From Bacteroidales bacterium Phil12 (lineage in GTDB: Bacteria; Bacteroidota; Bacteroidia; Bacteroidales; P3), in NCBI GenBank assembly GCA_002633275.1, contig NWBO01000149.1, positions 62,001-126,000 of the forward strand: a stretch of 64,000 bases of DNA, written 5' to 3'. Made by a program: the position numbers and the translations under genes. Under the pieces are notes generated by a model. It did not search any database and was not told where the DNA came from. It saw only the letters and a list, made by a program, of their open reading frames with translations. Below, piece by piece: positions 9,801 to 17,733 of this stretch (position 1 is its first letter; each line of letters opens with the position of its first letter).

Positions 9801-9955
9801 TCGGCATAATTCTTTGCCAAAAACTTCTCGTCGGCACTCTTGTGCAAAGCGTTAAACTCTGTGGTTATAAATGTATTCTGCGAAAAAGAAACATTACTCC
9901 CCAACAAAAAAGCAAAACAAAAGACAACACCCGCCTTTATCAAATTTGTTTTCAT
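6839..9955 (-). CDS. Large exported tetratricopeptide-repeat protein
   Basis: A 1038-residue protein with a signal peptide (residues 1-25, ending NVSFSQ) followed by more than ten tetratricopeptide repeats over nearly the whole length. Recurrent helix pairs such as YYKIGYCLFLNGSYERALSSF and YYLGYCYLK show the TPR signature. The C-terminus is a short Lys/Glu/Gln-rich tail. TPR solenoids are protein-binding scaffolds, so a periplasmic or surface assembly role is likely, with the barrel protein encoded 55 bp downstream as the obvious candidate partner. No enzyme domain is visible and the specific function is unknown. Confidence 0.85.
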   Translation of the reverse strand: MKTNLIKAGVVFCFAFLLGSNVSFSQNTFITTEFNALHKSADEKFLAKNYADAYNDYSLLLKNYKSIAPSKYNSENQPDFLNEIYFNRAMCAYYLMNNDVDALFNEYIALFPNSEKITKAVFYIANWYIQKADYATALQTYQTIDVEALSNSESLEYYYKIGYCLFLNGSYERALSSFEKVKDSESVYSSPAKYYYAHILYEKGEYKKALKDFEELRKDKYFRSVVPYYICQIYYLDEDYDKLIEMAPQLSEKSINSKRATELNRMLGDAYYKKGNYAEALTYIQKSIETNQATNKDDNYLMGYCLLQTGEYAKAIPYLKAASTDNDQMSQNALYYLGYCYLKSPNPDTLLAKSAYKGASEMDFEQDIQMESMYNYAKLCVNNPGPYNDAIKAFQTYIKKFPKGTKTKEAQNYLVQLYERTRNYKDALALMEQMKDRSKQMNEIYQKIAVNRGIELYRVAQYNQAIETFDKSLKYPFNNSLTATAYYLQAESYYRLNEYSKSITALNKFYSVPSNKNTAYSSSADYSMAYNLFKQKKYALAKNYFLKVLDCKDNNISLSVLNDSKLRLGDCEYMARNYSGAIKYYDMVINQSSANADYACYQKAMAQGASSNHVSKAKTLQTAIDTYPSSTYRSNMTYELANTYLALDENDKALETYKELVNQYPQSENVKESLGKIGMLQYQQGSYNAALNTLDKLVTQYPNSPEAKAALTTIKNIYMDKGQTDEYFAYIKNVSNASVTDEEKESMLYQTAENQYMDEHYSQAVTSFEKYLASYPNTSNSDKAMYYLADCLMKTKDTASAASYYAKLALKPTTQYTEKSLLVAANYYYSNDKSQAIILYSRLDSITSSQSNKVKAEQSLMNLYYGEESYSSAIAYAQKLIASEPNETLKQEAQYIMAKSYLETGDMDNAKATFTLLKDAENGEIAGESYYTLALIEYNNDNYTESEKLIKTFAENPTDEYYLAKSFILWADIFAKKDNVFQAKQTLKSIIDNYDNEEVVKQAQEKYDSFDKKLEQDKQENTQKEQSQQNSVDEIIIP

Positions 9956-10088
9956 TTCAGATATCTATAAGTTGAACAATAGTTACATTTTAACAGTCTG
10001 CGAAATTAAAATAAAAAAATTATACTTCGCTCGCTTAACGTTAAATTTTTCAAAAAAACAATCACGTCAAAATCCAAACACAACAAAA

Positions 10089-10118
10089 CAAGGCAATGAA
10101 TATTCACCCATCGCCTTG
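10089..10118 (-). terminator. Rho-independent terminator after the acetyltransferase
   Basis: CAAGGC-ATG arms (10089-10098 and 10109-10118) pair at 9 of 10 positions around a 10-nt loop. On the minus strand the stem is followed by TTTTGTTGTG. It lies 28 bp past the acetyltransferase stop. Confidence 0.7.
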
Positions 10119-10145
10119 CCACAATGAATAAAAAACTAAAAAGTT

Positions 10146-10676
10146 TTAGTATGGTATCTTTTTAATAACCTTGGCAGGATTGCCAACAGCGATACAATCG
10201 TCGGGTACATCTTTCGTAACAACGCTACCGGCTCCTACAACGGCATTTTTGCCTATTGTAACTCCGGGAAGTATCGTTGAGCCTGCACCAATCCAACAAT
10301 TGCTTTTCAAATGTATGGGCTTACAAGTTATTATGCTTCGCTTGTACAAATCGTGATTATTTGAAATAAGTTGTGAATTGGCAGCGACCAACACATTGTC
10401 CTCAATAGTAATTCCGCCCGCACTCATCATCAAACAATTGTTCATCACAACAACGTTCTTGCCAATTTTAACATTCTTTGCTCGAACCACTGTCAATGGC
10501 GGCATAATCCTTGAATTTTCTCCTATGCCATCAACAAATAATTCCTTAATCAAAGCATTGTACTCTTCGGTATAAGGCATAGTGTGGTTTATCTTGAAAC
10601 ACAATTGCGAATCCCTAACGCTATGTTGTCTGTCTTCGGGCGTAGGATTGGCGGTATCTATTCTTATTTCTTCCAT
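10146..10676 (-). CDS. Hexapeptide-repeat O-acetyltransferase (LacA/MaaA-like)
   Basis: A 176-residue acyltransferase of the left-handed parallel beta-helix family, which uses acetyl-CoA to acetylate a sugar or similar hydroxyl. Hexapeptide repeats of the form (I/V)GxxxxV run from about residue 60. The C-terminal part, LPGVTIGKNAVVGAGSVV then AVGNPAKVI, is the family signature. The conserved catalytic His is probably in the ISNNHDLY segment. The substrate cannot be deduced. It starts 27 bp after the aldo/keto reductase stop on the same strand and probably shares its transcript, ending at the hairpin at 10089-10118. Confidence 0.87.
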   Translation of the reverse strand: MEEIRIDTANPTPEDRQHSVRDSQLCFKINHTMPYTEEYNALIKELFVDGIGENSRIMPPLTVVRAKNVKIGKNVVVMNNCLMMSAGGITIEDNVLVAANSQLISNNHDLYKRSIITCKPIHLKSNCWIGAGSTILPGVTIGKNAVVGAGSVVTKDVPDDCIAVGNPAKVIKKIPY

Positions 10677-10702
10677 ATCGTTAAACTACATCAAAAAGAA
10701 AT

Positions 10703-11548
10703 TTATTTCAACAATGTCATAAACCATTTTGTAACCTCTGGGTCTTGATGCGAACCTATAACCACCGAATGACCTGTATCCATCTTCAAAATTTCGTCCA
10801 TATCCTCTTTTGTCAATTCAAAATCGAATACGTTCATATTTTGTTCCATTCGCTCAATGTGGGTCGTCTTTGGAATAACAATCATATCCCTTTGCAAAAG
10901 ATAACGCAACGCAACTTGGGCGTTGGTTTTGTTGTATTTCGCACCTATTTTGGCAAGCACCTCATCGGTAAATAAATTGTTCTTACCCTCTGCGAAAGGT
11001 CCCCAAGCCATAACCTTACAATCCAATTCATTCATATATTTCGCAGCCTTTATTTGCTGACAAAATACATGGGCTTCCACTTGATTGACCATAGGTTTTA
11101 CCTCCACGTTATGAGCCAAATCTATAAGTCTGTCGCTTGGAAAATTGCTCACACCTATTGCACGGATTTTACCCTCTTTATATGCTTCTTCCATTGCACG
11201 ATACGCCCCATAATAATCGTTGAACGGCTGGTGCAAAAGCATTAAATCTATATACGATGTCTGCAATTTTCTAAGGCTTTCCTCAATGCTTGCTTTTGCC
11301 TTTTCATATCCGAAATTGGTTATCCATATCTTGGTTACAAGGAATATATCCTCACGTTTTACTCCACTGTTTTTCATCGCCTTTCCCACTCCCTCTTCGT
11401 TCATATACGCCTGGGCGGTATCTATCAAACGATAACCGCTTTTCAACGCATCTTCCACACATCTTTGACACTCATCAGGCTCAACTTGAAATACTCCGTA
11501 ACCCAACATCGGCATTTCTACGCCATTGTTTAACTTAATTGTCTTCAT
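10703..11548 (-). CDS. Aldo/keto reductase
   Basis: NAD(P)H-dependent oxidoreductase with a TIM-barrel fold. The catalytic tetrad is visible as DTAQAY (Asp, Tyr), VTKIW (Lys) and LLHQP (His). The C-terminal LLQRDMIVIPKTTHIERMEQN segment binds the cofactor phosphate. It resembles the 2,5-diketo-gluconate reductase / prostaglandin F synthase-like group. I place the start at the ATG at 11548 (protein MKTIKLNNG) rather than nine codons upstream. The upstream ATG would coincide with the expected transcription start given the -7 box at 11581-11588, and the shorter form matches the usual family N-terminus. The acetyltransferase gene follows. Confidence 0.9.
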   Translation of the reverse strand: MKTIKLNNGVEMPMLGYGVFQVEPDECQRCVEDALKSGYRLIDTAQAYMNEEGVGKAMKNSGVKREDIFLVTKIWITNFGYEKAKASIEESLRKLQTSYIDLMLLHQPFNDYYGAYRAMEEAYKEGKIRAIGVSNFPSDRLIDLAHNVEVKPMVNQVEAHVFCQQIKAAKYMNELDCKVMAWGPFAEGKNNLFTDEVLAKIGAKYNKTNAQVALRYLLQRDMIVIPKTTHIERMEQNMNVFDFELTKEDMDEILKMDTGHSVVIGSHQDPEVTKWFMTLLK

Positions 11549-11580
11549 ATCTATGTATTTTTGTGTTAATTTCATTCTTG

Positions 11581-11588
11581 CAAAAATA
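11581..11588 (-). promoter_or_regulatory. -7 promoter element for the aldo/keto reductase
   Basis: The minus strand reads TATTTTTG, matching the Bacteroidota TAnnTTTG box, and predicts transcription start near 11575. No convincing -33 TTTG is present at the proper spacing. Confidence 0.45.
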
Positions 11589-11733
11589 AGTCTCTTTCGG
11601 TTTTCGGCACAGGAATATGCTTAAAAACTCAGCAATCGACAACCAAATTCCTCCCACATCTAATCCACCGGCACGGCTTTGCTCAAAATGAAATTTTTTA
11701 CCGAGAAACAATTTACTAACGTAAGAAAACGAA

Positions 11734-11818
11734 AAATTAGTATAAGTAATTAAAAAAATAATGTCAATGATTAGTAAATTAGTGTGAGTAACTAATAAAT
11801 TAATATTAAACACTATTT
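11734..11818. repeat. 21-nt phased palindromic repeat array, 4 units
   Basis: Units begin at 11734, 11756, 11777 and 11798 (first spacing 22, then 21, 21). Cores include TTAGT-ATAAGTA-ATTAA and TTAGT-GTGAGTA-ACTAA. This is the only array lying between divergent genes; it sits upstream of both the aldo/keto reductase and ppdK. Confidence 0.7.
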
Positions 11819-11943
11819 TTACCGCTCATAAACGCAGCGTTTTATTATGCCTTAATCCATAATCGAACTTACATGCAAGTATATTGATTAAAAAACTCTA
11901 TGTAAAAATTTTCTATTAAAAATTCATTTAATGTGAATTACGT

Positions 11944-11974
11944 TTTGTCAAGTCAGAAAAAAACTGTAATTTTG
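11944..11974 (+). promoter_or_regulatory. ppdK promoter (Bacteroidota type)
   Basis: TTTG at 11944-11947, a 19-bp gap, then TAATTTTG at 11967-11974. This is an exact match to both conserved elements at allowed spacing. Predicted transcription start is near 11981, leaving an untranslated leader of about 46 nt before the ATG at 12027. Confidence 0.75.
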
Positions 11975-12026
11975 CAAATTCTTTTTGAGGATTATATAAT
12001 TAAAATTTTTTAACCCCATTAAAACT

Positions 12027-14738
12027 ATGAGTAAAAAGTATGTATATACCTTTGGTAATCGTCAAGCCGAAGGCGATGCGTCAATGAAAAACCTTCTTGG
12101 CGGAAAAGGTGCCAATCTTGCACAGATGTGTCTTTTGAAACTTCCTGTACCTGCCGGTCTAACCATAACAACCGAATGTTGTACCGATTACTACGAAAAC
12201 AACTGCTCACTTCCTAACGGTCTTATGAATGACGTTTGGCAAGGTATGGAACAAATAGGCGAAATCATGGGTGCAAAATATGGCGACAAAGATAACCCAT
12301 TGTTGGTTTCTTGTCGTTCAGGTGCGAGAATATCCATGCCGGGTATGATGGACACCGTTTTGAATATCGGTTTGTCAAGCGAGACTATTCCGGGATTGAT
12401 TGCACAGACGGGCAACGAACGTTTTGTTTATGATTCTTACAGACGTTTGATTATGATGTATGCCGACGTCGTTATGGAAAAAGCCGAAGGCTTACAACCG
12501 GCACAAGGCAAAGGTATTCGTAAGTTATTGGACGAGTATTTGGAAGAATATAAAAGACAACACTCATATAAATCAGATACCGACTTAACAAGCAAAGATT
12601 TGCAGTATCTTGCAGATAAATTCAAGAAGATTATACGTAAGGAATTGAACGAAGATTTTCCTGACGATGCAAAAGAGCAATTGGAAGGTGGCATCAGAGC
12701 CGTTTTCAAGTCTTGGATGGGCGACAAAGCCGTTGCTTATCGTCGTATTGAGAAGATTCCTGAGGATTGGGGTACTGCTGTCAATGTTCAGGCTATGGTC
12801 TTTGGAAATATGGGCAATGATTCTGCAACCGGTGTTGCTTTCACAAGAGACCCGGCTACGGGAGACAACAATTTCTATGGAGAATGGCTTATCAATGCGC
12901 AAGGCGAAGATGTTGTAGCCGGCATTCGTACACCTAATCCGTTGAATGACGAAACGAAAAATGCTCACAACCAACATTTGGACTCTTTGCAGGAAATTAT
13001 GCCTGAGGTTTATAACGAACTTTGCGATGTTAGAAAAAACCTTGAAGCATACTATCACGATATGTTGGATATAGAATTTACTATTCAACACAAAGTGTTA
13101 TATATGTTGCAATGTCGTGTTGGCAAACGTACAGGAACGGCTGCCGTTAAGATGGCTGTGGATATGCTTAACGAAGGTCTTATTGACGAAAAGACGGCTA
13201 TTTGCAGAGTTAATACCAATCAGTTGGACGAATTGTTACACCCTGTTTTGGACGCCAATGATGAGGAAAGCAAGGTAGTTATCGGACATGGTTTGCCGGC
13301 AGGTCCCGGTGGCGTTTGCGGAAAGATTGCCATGACAAGCCGCGAGGCTGTTCGTCTTAACGATTTGGGCGAGACGGCTATCTTGGTTCGTGAAGAGACC
13401 AACCCGGAAGATGTTGAAGGAATGCAGGCTGCCGGCGGTATATTGACTGCTCGTGGAGGTATGACCTCACATGCTGCCCTTGTTGCAAGAGGTTGGGGTA
13501 AGTGTTGCATTGTCGGCTCTGAGGATTTGTCCATTATGGGAGCCAAAGTCGTACGCATAGGTAACAAAATCTTCAAAGAAGGCGACACAATTTCGCTTAA
13601 CGGTTCCAAAGGCTATGTTTATGAAGGCGAAATAAAAATGGTATCTCCTACCGACTCACCTTTGTTCAAACAATTTATGTCTTTGGTTGATGATATCAAG
13701 ACTATCGGAGTTGAAACCAATGCCGACAACCCTATCGACACAAAACAAGCATTGGATTTCGGTGCAAAAGGTATCGGATTGTTCAGAATAGAACACATGT
13801 TCTACGGAAAAGACAGTGAAGTGCCTTTGGCAATAATGCGTAAAGTGATTTTGTCGGACACGACACAGGTAAGAAAACAATATCTTCAAGCGTTGCTACC
13901 TTATATGAAAGAGTCTGTCAAAGCAACTTTGAAAATTATGAACGCTCACCCTGTAACGATACGTTTAATGGACCCGCCTTTGCACGAGTTTGCTCCAAAA
14001 GACGAGACACAACAAAAGATTATCGCAAGGGATTTGGGTATAACTTTGGCAGAATTGCAAGACAGAATTATGGGATTGCAAGAAGTTAATCCAATGATGG
14101 GTATTCGTGGCGTGAGATTAGGTATTCTTTATCCGGAAATATCAAAACTTCAATTCAAAGCCTTGTTTGAAGCATACGCAGAAGTTAAGAGAGAAGGTTA
14201 TGACCCACATTTGGAGATAATGATACCTTTGACCATTTCGGTTGAAGAGTTGAAGCATCAGAAAGCCATTTGCGACGAAATACATGATAAAGTTGAAAAA
14301 GCAACCAATACAACGATAAAATACAAGTTCGGCACAATGATCGAAGTACCTCGTGCTACTATGGCTGCGGGAGAAATCGCTAAAATGACAGACTTCTTCT
14401 CATTTGGAACTAATGACTTAACGCAGATGACGTTTGGATTTTCGAGAGACGATGTTAATTTAATTCTTCACACATATACCGAGCAAAAGATTTTGTCCAA
14501 CGACCCATTCCAAACCATCGACAAAGAGGGTGTAGGTTTATTGGTTAAGCACGCAATAAAGCACGGAAGAAAGACCAATCCTAAATTGCGTATAGGTGTT
14601 TGTGGCGAGCATGGTGGCGATGGTGAAAGCGTTAAATTCTTTTACAATAGCGGAGTTGATTATGTATCTTGTTCGCCATACAGAGTACCTTTGGCACGTT
14701 TGGCTGCCGCACAAGCCGCTATCGAAGCCGAGAAATAA
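12027..14738 (+). CDS. ppdK: Pyruvate, phosphate dikinase
   Basis: Interconverts pyruvate, ATP and phosphate with phosphoenolpyruvate, AMP and pyrophosphate. In anaerobes it often works in the glycolytic direction or in PEP regeneration. The 903-residue length is normal. The N-terminal ATP-grasp domain is followed by the phosphohistidine domain with the GGMTSHAALVARGWG motif (His482 is the phosphorylated residue). The C-terminal PEP-binding barrel carries the catalytic Cys859 in IGVCGEHGGD. It is a single-gene transcript, with a full promoter upstream and a strong terminator after the stop. No PPDK regulatory protein gene is adjacent. Confidence 0.97.
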   Translation: MSKKYVYTFGNRQAEGDASMKNLLGGKGANLAQMCLLKLPVPAGLTITTECCTDYYENNCSLPNGLMNDVWQGMEQIGEIMGAKYGDKDNPLLVSCRSGARISMPGMMDTVLNIGLSSETIPGLIAQTGNERFVYDSYRRLIMMYADVVMEKAEGLQPAQGKGIRKLLDEYLEEYKRQHSYKSDTDLTSKDLQYLADKFKKIIRKELNEDFPDDAKEQLEGGIRAVFKSWMGDKAVAYRRIEKIPEDWGTAVNVQAMVFGNMGNDSATGVAFTRDPATGDNNFYGEWLINAQGEDVVAGIRTPNPLNDETKNAHNQHLDSLQEIMPEVYNELCDVRKNLEAYYHDMLDIEFTIQHKVLYMLQCRVGKRTGTAAVKMAVDMLNEGLIDEKTAICRVNTNQLDELLHPVLDANDEESKVVIGHGLPAGPGGVCGKIAMTSREAVRLNDLGETAILVREETNPEDVEGMQAAGGILTARGGMTSHAALVARGWGKCCIVGSEDLSIMGAKVVRIGNKIFKEGDTISLNGSKGYVYEGEIKMVSPTDSPLFKQFMSLVDDIKTIGVETNADNPIDTKQALDFGAKGIGLFRIEHMFYGKDSEVPLAIMRKVILSDTTQVRKQYLQALLPYMKESVKATLKIMNAHPVTIRLMDPPLHEFAPKDETQQKIIARDLGITLAELQDRIMGLQEVNPMMGIRGVRLGILYPEISKLQFKALFEAYAEVKREGYDPHLEIMIPLTISVEELKHQKAICDEIHDKVEKATNTTIKYKFGTMIEVPRATMAAGEIAKMTDFFSFGTNDLTQMTFGFSRDDVNLILHTYTEQKILSNDPFQTIDKEGVGLLVKHAIKHGRKTNPKLRIGVCGEHGGDGESVKFFYNSGVDYVSCSPYRVPLARLAAAQAAIEAEK

Positions 14739-14791
14739 TTTGCTCTGTACTATTCGTAAAAGAAGAATTTTTTAATTTTCCCATAAATTTT

Positions 14792-14820
14792 GCAGACTAC
14801 ATTTTTTATATGTAGTCTGC
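14792..14820 (+). terminator. Rho-independent terminator of ppdK
   Basis: GCAGACTACAT (14792-14802) pairs with ATGTAGTCTGC (14810-14820), followed by TTTTCTTTTT. It lies about 53 bp past the stop codon. Confidence 0.9.
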
Positions 14821-14946
14821 TTTTCTTTTTATTAAACGACAAAACTATATAAGTGCGAAACAAAGCCTGCCGATAGCAAATGCTATCAACAAAAATCAAG
14901 GTGTCTTGAAAAAACAACCTATAAAGCAACTATCAGTTACTGTAAA

Positions 14947-15180
14947 CTATTCGTTATTCCTACTATTCTTTTTAATCTTGTGGCCTAACACCGCACCGCC
15001 TAAGCCCAACATAAGCAAGGTTGCAGTACCTATCGGAGATGTTTGATTGGATTTCACATTGTCCTCTTCAAAATCTGGGTCTTCATCATATCCGTTTGGC
15101 ATCGGTGGTTGAGAGAATACACTCGCGACACCAATAAAAAACATAATCATTAAAACCAATAATTTCTTTTCTCTTTTCAT
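14947..15180 (-). CDS. Small exported protein with PID-CTERM-like sorting tail
   Basis: About 77 residues from the Met at 15180. The organisation is a signal peptide (MKREKKLLVLMIMFFIGVASVFSQ, described by its positions 1-24), a short acidic, Pro-rich middle (PPMPNGYDEDPDFEED), then SPIG, a hydrophobic stretch TATLLMLGLGGAVLG and a basic end HKIKK. This three-part C-terminus resembles the PID-CTERM type of surface-sorting signal known from Bacteroidota, though the usual Asp of PID is Gly here. The mature protein would be only about 25 residues before the tail. An alternative start seven codons upstream is possible. Function unknown. Confidence 0.6.
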   Translation of the reverse strand: MKREKKLLVLMIMFFIGVASVFSQPPMPNGYDEDPDFEEDNVKSNQTSPIGTATLLMLGLGGAVLGHKIKKNSRNNE

Positions 15181-15330
15181 TTTATTTATTTCAATAATCA
15201 ATTTGACAAACTCTGTTACGACTATCGTAACGCCTGCAAATCTACAACATAATTCTCATTTGCAGTCATTTTCAACTCAAAAAAACAATTTTTTTGATAA
15301 AAATTGTTTCGGTTTAACCAATCTCAACGA

Positions 15331-16407
15331 TTATTTCACTCTTATTCGAGGGTCTAAAACACCATAAAGAATATCGGTCAATATGTTTATCAACACAAGT
15401 AATATACACACCACAAGCAACGCCCCCATAACAACAGGAAAATCGTATTTCTCCAAACTATCCACAATAACCACTCCAACGCCTTTCCAATCGAATATAT
15501 ATTCCACAAACACCGCTCCCGCTATAAGCGAAGCAAACCAACCGCTTGTAGCCGTTATAACCGGGTTAAGTGCGTTTTTCAAAGCGTGTCGCCAAATAAT
15601 CTGTCTGTTGTTTAATCCCTTTGCTCTCGCTGTACGAATGTAGTCTTGGGAATATACATCTAATAACGTGGCTTTGGTCAATTCGGTTATGACTGCCAAC
15701 GGACGTATGCCCAATGTCAATGCCGGTAAGATAAGGTTTTTTATCTGCAAATGCTCTCCCCTTCCCAAATCATCGACAACATACAACGAACCGAACATAC
15801 TAAGCCCCGTGTAATCGGCAAGGACAAAGGCAAAGAGCCAAGCAATGATAATGGCAGCGAAAAATGAGGGTAAAGACATTCCTACCGAAGTTATAAACTG
15901 AATCAGTCTATCCAACCACGTATTGGCATAAAGCGATGAAATACTCCCCAATATCACCCCGATGATAAAAGCAAAAACAATTGACGCAATTGCCAAAATG
16001 ATTGTGTTTGGGAATGCCTCTTTGAGTATATCGGACACATTTCTTTTACTTTGATAAGAACGGCGAAGATATGGCTTTTTCAAAATAACTCTACTGTTAT
16101 TTACTTTTATCAGTGTCGTAAAAGAAGTGTATTTGGTTGTATCCAAAAAGAAATTGCCACTCTTTGATGTACTATGAAAAGATATTGGAGAAAGGTCGTT
16201 AAGATAATTCAAATACTGAATGCCTAACGGCTTATCCAATCCCAAATCCTTATGAATCATCTCCACACTCTGCTCGTCCGCTCTTTGGCCTAACATCATT
16301 CTTGCAGGATCTCCGGGCAATATATTAAAAAGAAAAAACACTAAGGTTACAACCCCGAAGATTACAAGTAATCCATAGCCGATTTTCTTCAATATATAAT
16401 TGAGCAT
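15331..16407 (-). CDS. Peptide/nickel-type ABC transporter permease (DppB/OppB-like)
   Basis: Inner-membrane subunit of a peptide-type ABC importer, 358 residues. The N-terminal signature LFNILPGDPARMMLGQRADE is typical of the first permease subunit. A periplasmic loop of roughly 70 residues follows, then five more helices with the cytoplasmic EAA-like loop DYIRTARAKGLNNRQIIWRHALKNAL, which contacts the ATPase. No ATPase, second permease or binding protein is adjacent, so the rest of the transporter must be elsewhere. It starts 35 bp after the DoxX-family gene and is probably co-transcribed with it. Confidence 0.9.
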   Translation of the reverse strand: MLNYILKKIGYGLLVIFGVVTLVFFLFNILPGDPARMMLGQRADEQSVEMIHKDLGLDKPLGIQYLNYLNDLSPISFHSTSKSGNFFLDTTKYTSFTTLIKVNNSRVILKKPYLRRSYQSKRNVSDILKEAFPNTIILAIASIVFAFIIGVILGSISSLYANTWLDRLIQFITSVGMSLPSFFAAIIIAWLFAFVLADYTGLSMFGSLYVVDDLGRGEHLQIKNLILPALTLGIRPLAVITELTKATLLDVYSQDYIRTARAKGLNNRQIIWRHALKNALNPVITATSGWFASLIAGAVFVEYIFDWKGVGVVIVDSLEKYDFPVVMGALLVVCILLVLINILTDILYGVLDPRIRVK

Positions 16408-16442
16408 AGTGCCTTATTGCCAAATTTCTTTCACTAAAAAAC

Positions 16443-17579
16443 TTATTTTTTAATGGTCGGAATACTTCTCCAACCCCATTTGTTGGCTACTTTCGTGTCT
16501 TTGATTTCCACAATCGAAGGATTGCTTCTTACCATTGCCAAAATGGCTTTGTCATCACACGAATAAATGCCATAATCATTCAGTTTATATTTTTCTTGGA
16601 AATCATACCAAATCTCTTGTGAAGAAGCCGTAACGACAATAACCCTATCGCCTTTGTCTGCTTTGGTTTTCAAAAACTCTATGGCTTTTTTCATACCTTT
16701 TTCACTCGTCTTATTCATATCAACAATCGCCAACATAAACAATGATGATGTGGTATCGGACAAAAGAGCCAAACTCTCATCGTCATTGGACTCAAAGGCT
16801 GTCAAAGAAAAGCCGTCAGCCTTTATTTCATTAGGATTGATGTAGCGAGATGAGACAAAAGTCCATTTTTGTTGAAAATCTGCATCTTTTTGCGACTCTT
16901 CCATAAGTTCGTCCATAGAAAACTCTCTTTCCTTTGAGGTTACGTTGTTTTTGTATGTGGCAAAAGTTACGGCAGGTGCTTGTTCGCTTTCGGTCGGTGC
17001 CATTTTGTTGCCGACTTTCCAAGGACGAAAATCTATGCAAGGCTCATACATTATGTTTCTTAAACTAAACGCAAAAACAAACACAGCAAAGATAACCACG
17101 GTTATCCAATTGCTTTTCTTGGCGAATGATTGCGGTTTGTTGAAATCGGTAATAAATATTCCGACAAGTATGATGTCCAAAACAATGTTTTTGTAAAATG
17201 TCTGCCAATTGGTTAATTTCACGGCATCACCGAAACAACCGCAATCCGATACATTGTTCGTCAAAGCGTCTATCAATGTCGTAACGGTGAAAAACAACAT
17301 AAACGCAGCGGCAGTCCATTTATTGACTTTGTTGTATATATGCAGTAACACTGTAATACCTATCAAAAACTCGGTAGCACACAACAAAACACTCAACACC
17401 GCAGGCAATCCCGGTAAAGCCGACACCAATCCGTCAAAACCAAATACGGTCATATATTCCTCTATTTTGAAAGCCGTACCCATAGGATCCACCGCCTTGA
17501 CAAAGCCAGAAAATATGAAAACACCGCCAAACAATGCCCTAAGTATATGATTTATTATGTTTCTTGTTTTAGTATTCAT
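16443..17579 (-). CDS. DoxX/MauE-type membrane protein with C-terminal soluble domain
   Basis: A 378-residue protein resembling Bacteroides BT_3928-type proteins. The N-terminal 155 residues are a four-helix DoxX/MauE unit (FIFSGFVKAVDPMG; SDCGCFGDAVKLTNWQTF). The Cys-Gly-Cys pair suggests redox work such as quinone-linked disulfide exchange. A further helix near residue 165 is followed by a soluble domain of about 200 residues, predicted extracytoplasmic, that I cannot assign with certainty; it may be thioredoxin-like without a CxxC. In many relatives the next gene is tpiA; here it is an ABC permease. Confidence 0.75.
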   Translation of the reverse strand: MNTKTRNIINHILRALFGGVFIFSGFVKAVDPMGTAFKIEEYMTVFGFDGLVSALPGLPAVLSVLLCATEFLIGITVLLHIYNKVNKWTAAAFMLFFTVTTLIDALTNNVSDCGCFGDAVKLTNWQTFYKNIVLDIILVGIFITDFNKPQSFAKKSNWITVVIFAVFVFAFSLRNIMYEPCIDFRPWKVGNKMAPTESEQAPAVTFATYKNNVTSKEREFSMDELMEESQKDADFQQKWTFVSSRYINPNEIKADGFSLTAFESNDDESLALLSDTTSSLFMLAIVDMNKTSEKGMKKAIEFLKTKADKGDRVIVVTASSQEIWYDFQEKYKLNDYGIYSCDDKAILAMVRSNPSIVEIKDTKVANKWGWRSIPTIKK

Positions 17580-17641
17580 TTCGTTTATAGTTTTTATTTG
17601 TTATTTTTATTTAATTAAATTTTCGTTATTTCTTTTACATT

Positions 17642-17704
17642 TATCAGTGTTAAACATCAGTAAATTAGTTTCAGTGATTAATAAAATAATGTTAAACATT
17701 GATT
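17642..17704. repeat. 21-nt phased palindromic repeat array, 3 units
   Basis: Units start at 17642, 17663 and 17684. Cores are TCAGT-GTTAAAC-ATCAG, TTAGT-TTCAGTG-ATTAA and ATAAT-GTTAAAC-ATTGA. The array lies 3' of the DUF1599 gene and upstream of the DoxX-family gene. Confidence 0.7.
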
Positions 17705-17733
17705 TTATGATTTCACTACATAATTTTTCGATA

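Noticed and set aside
11535-11813. 92-codon open frame on the minus strand
   Set aside because: Its first half runs through the 21-nt array and its end overlaps the aldo/keto reductase start; only the GC-richer middle is of interest and is reported separately.
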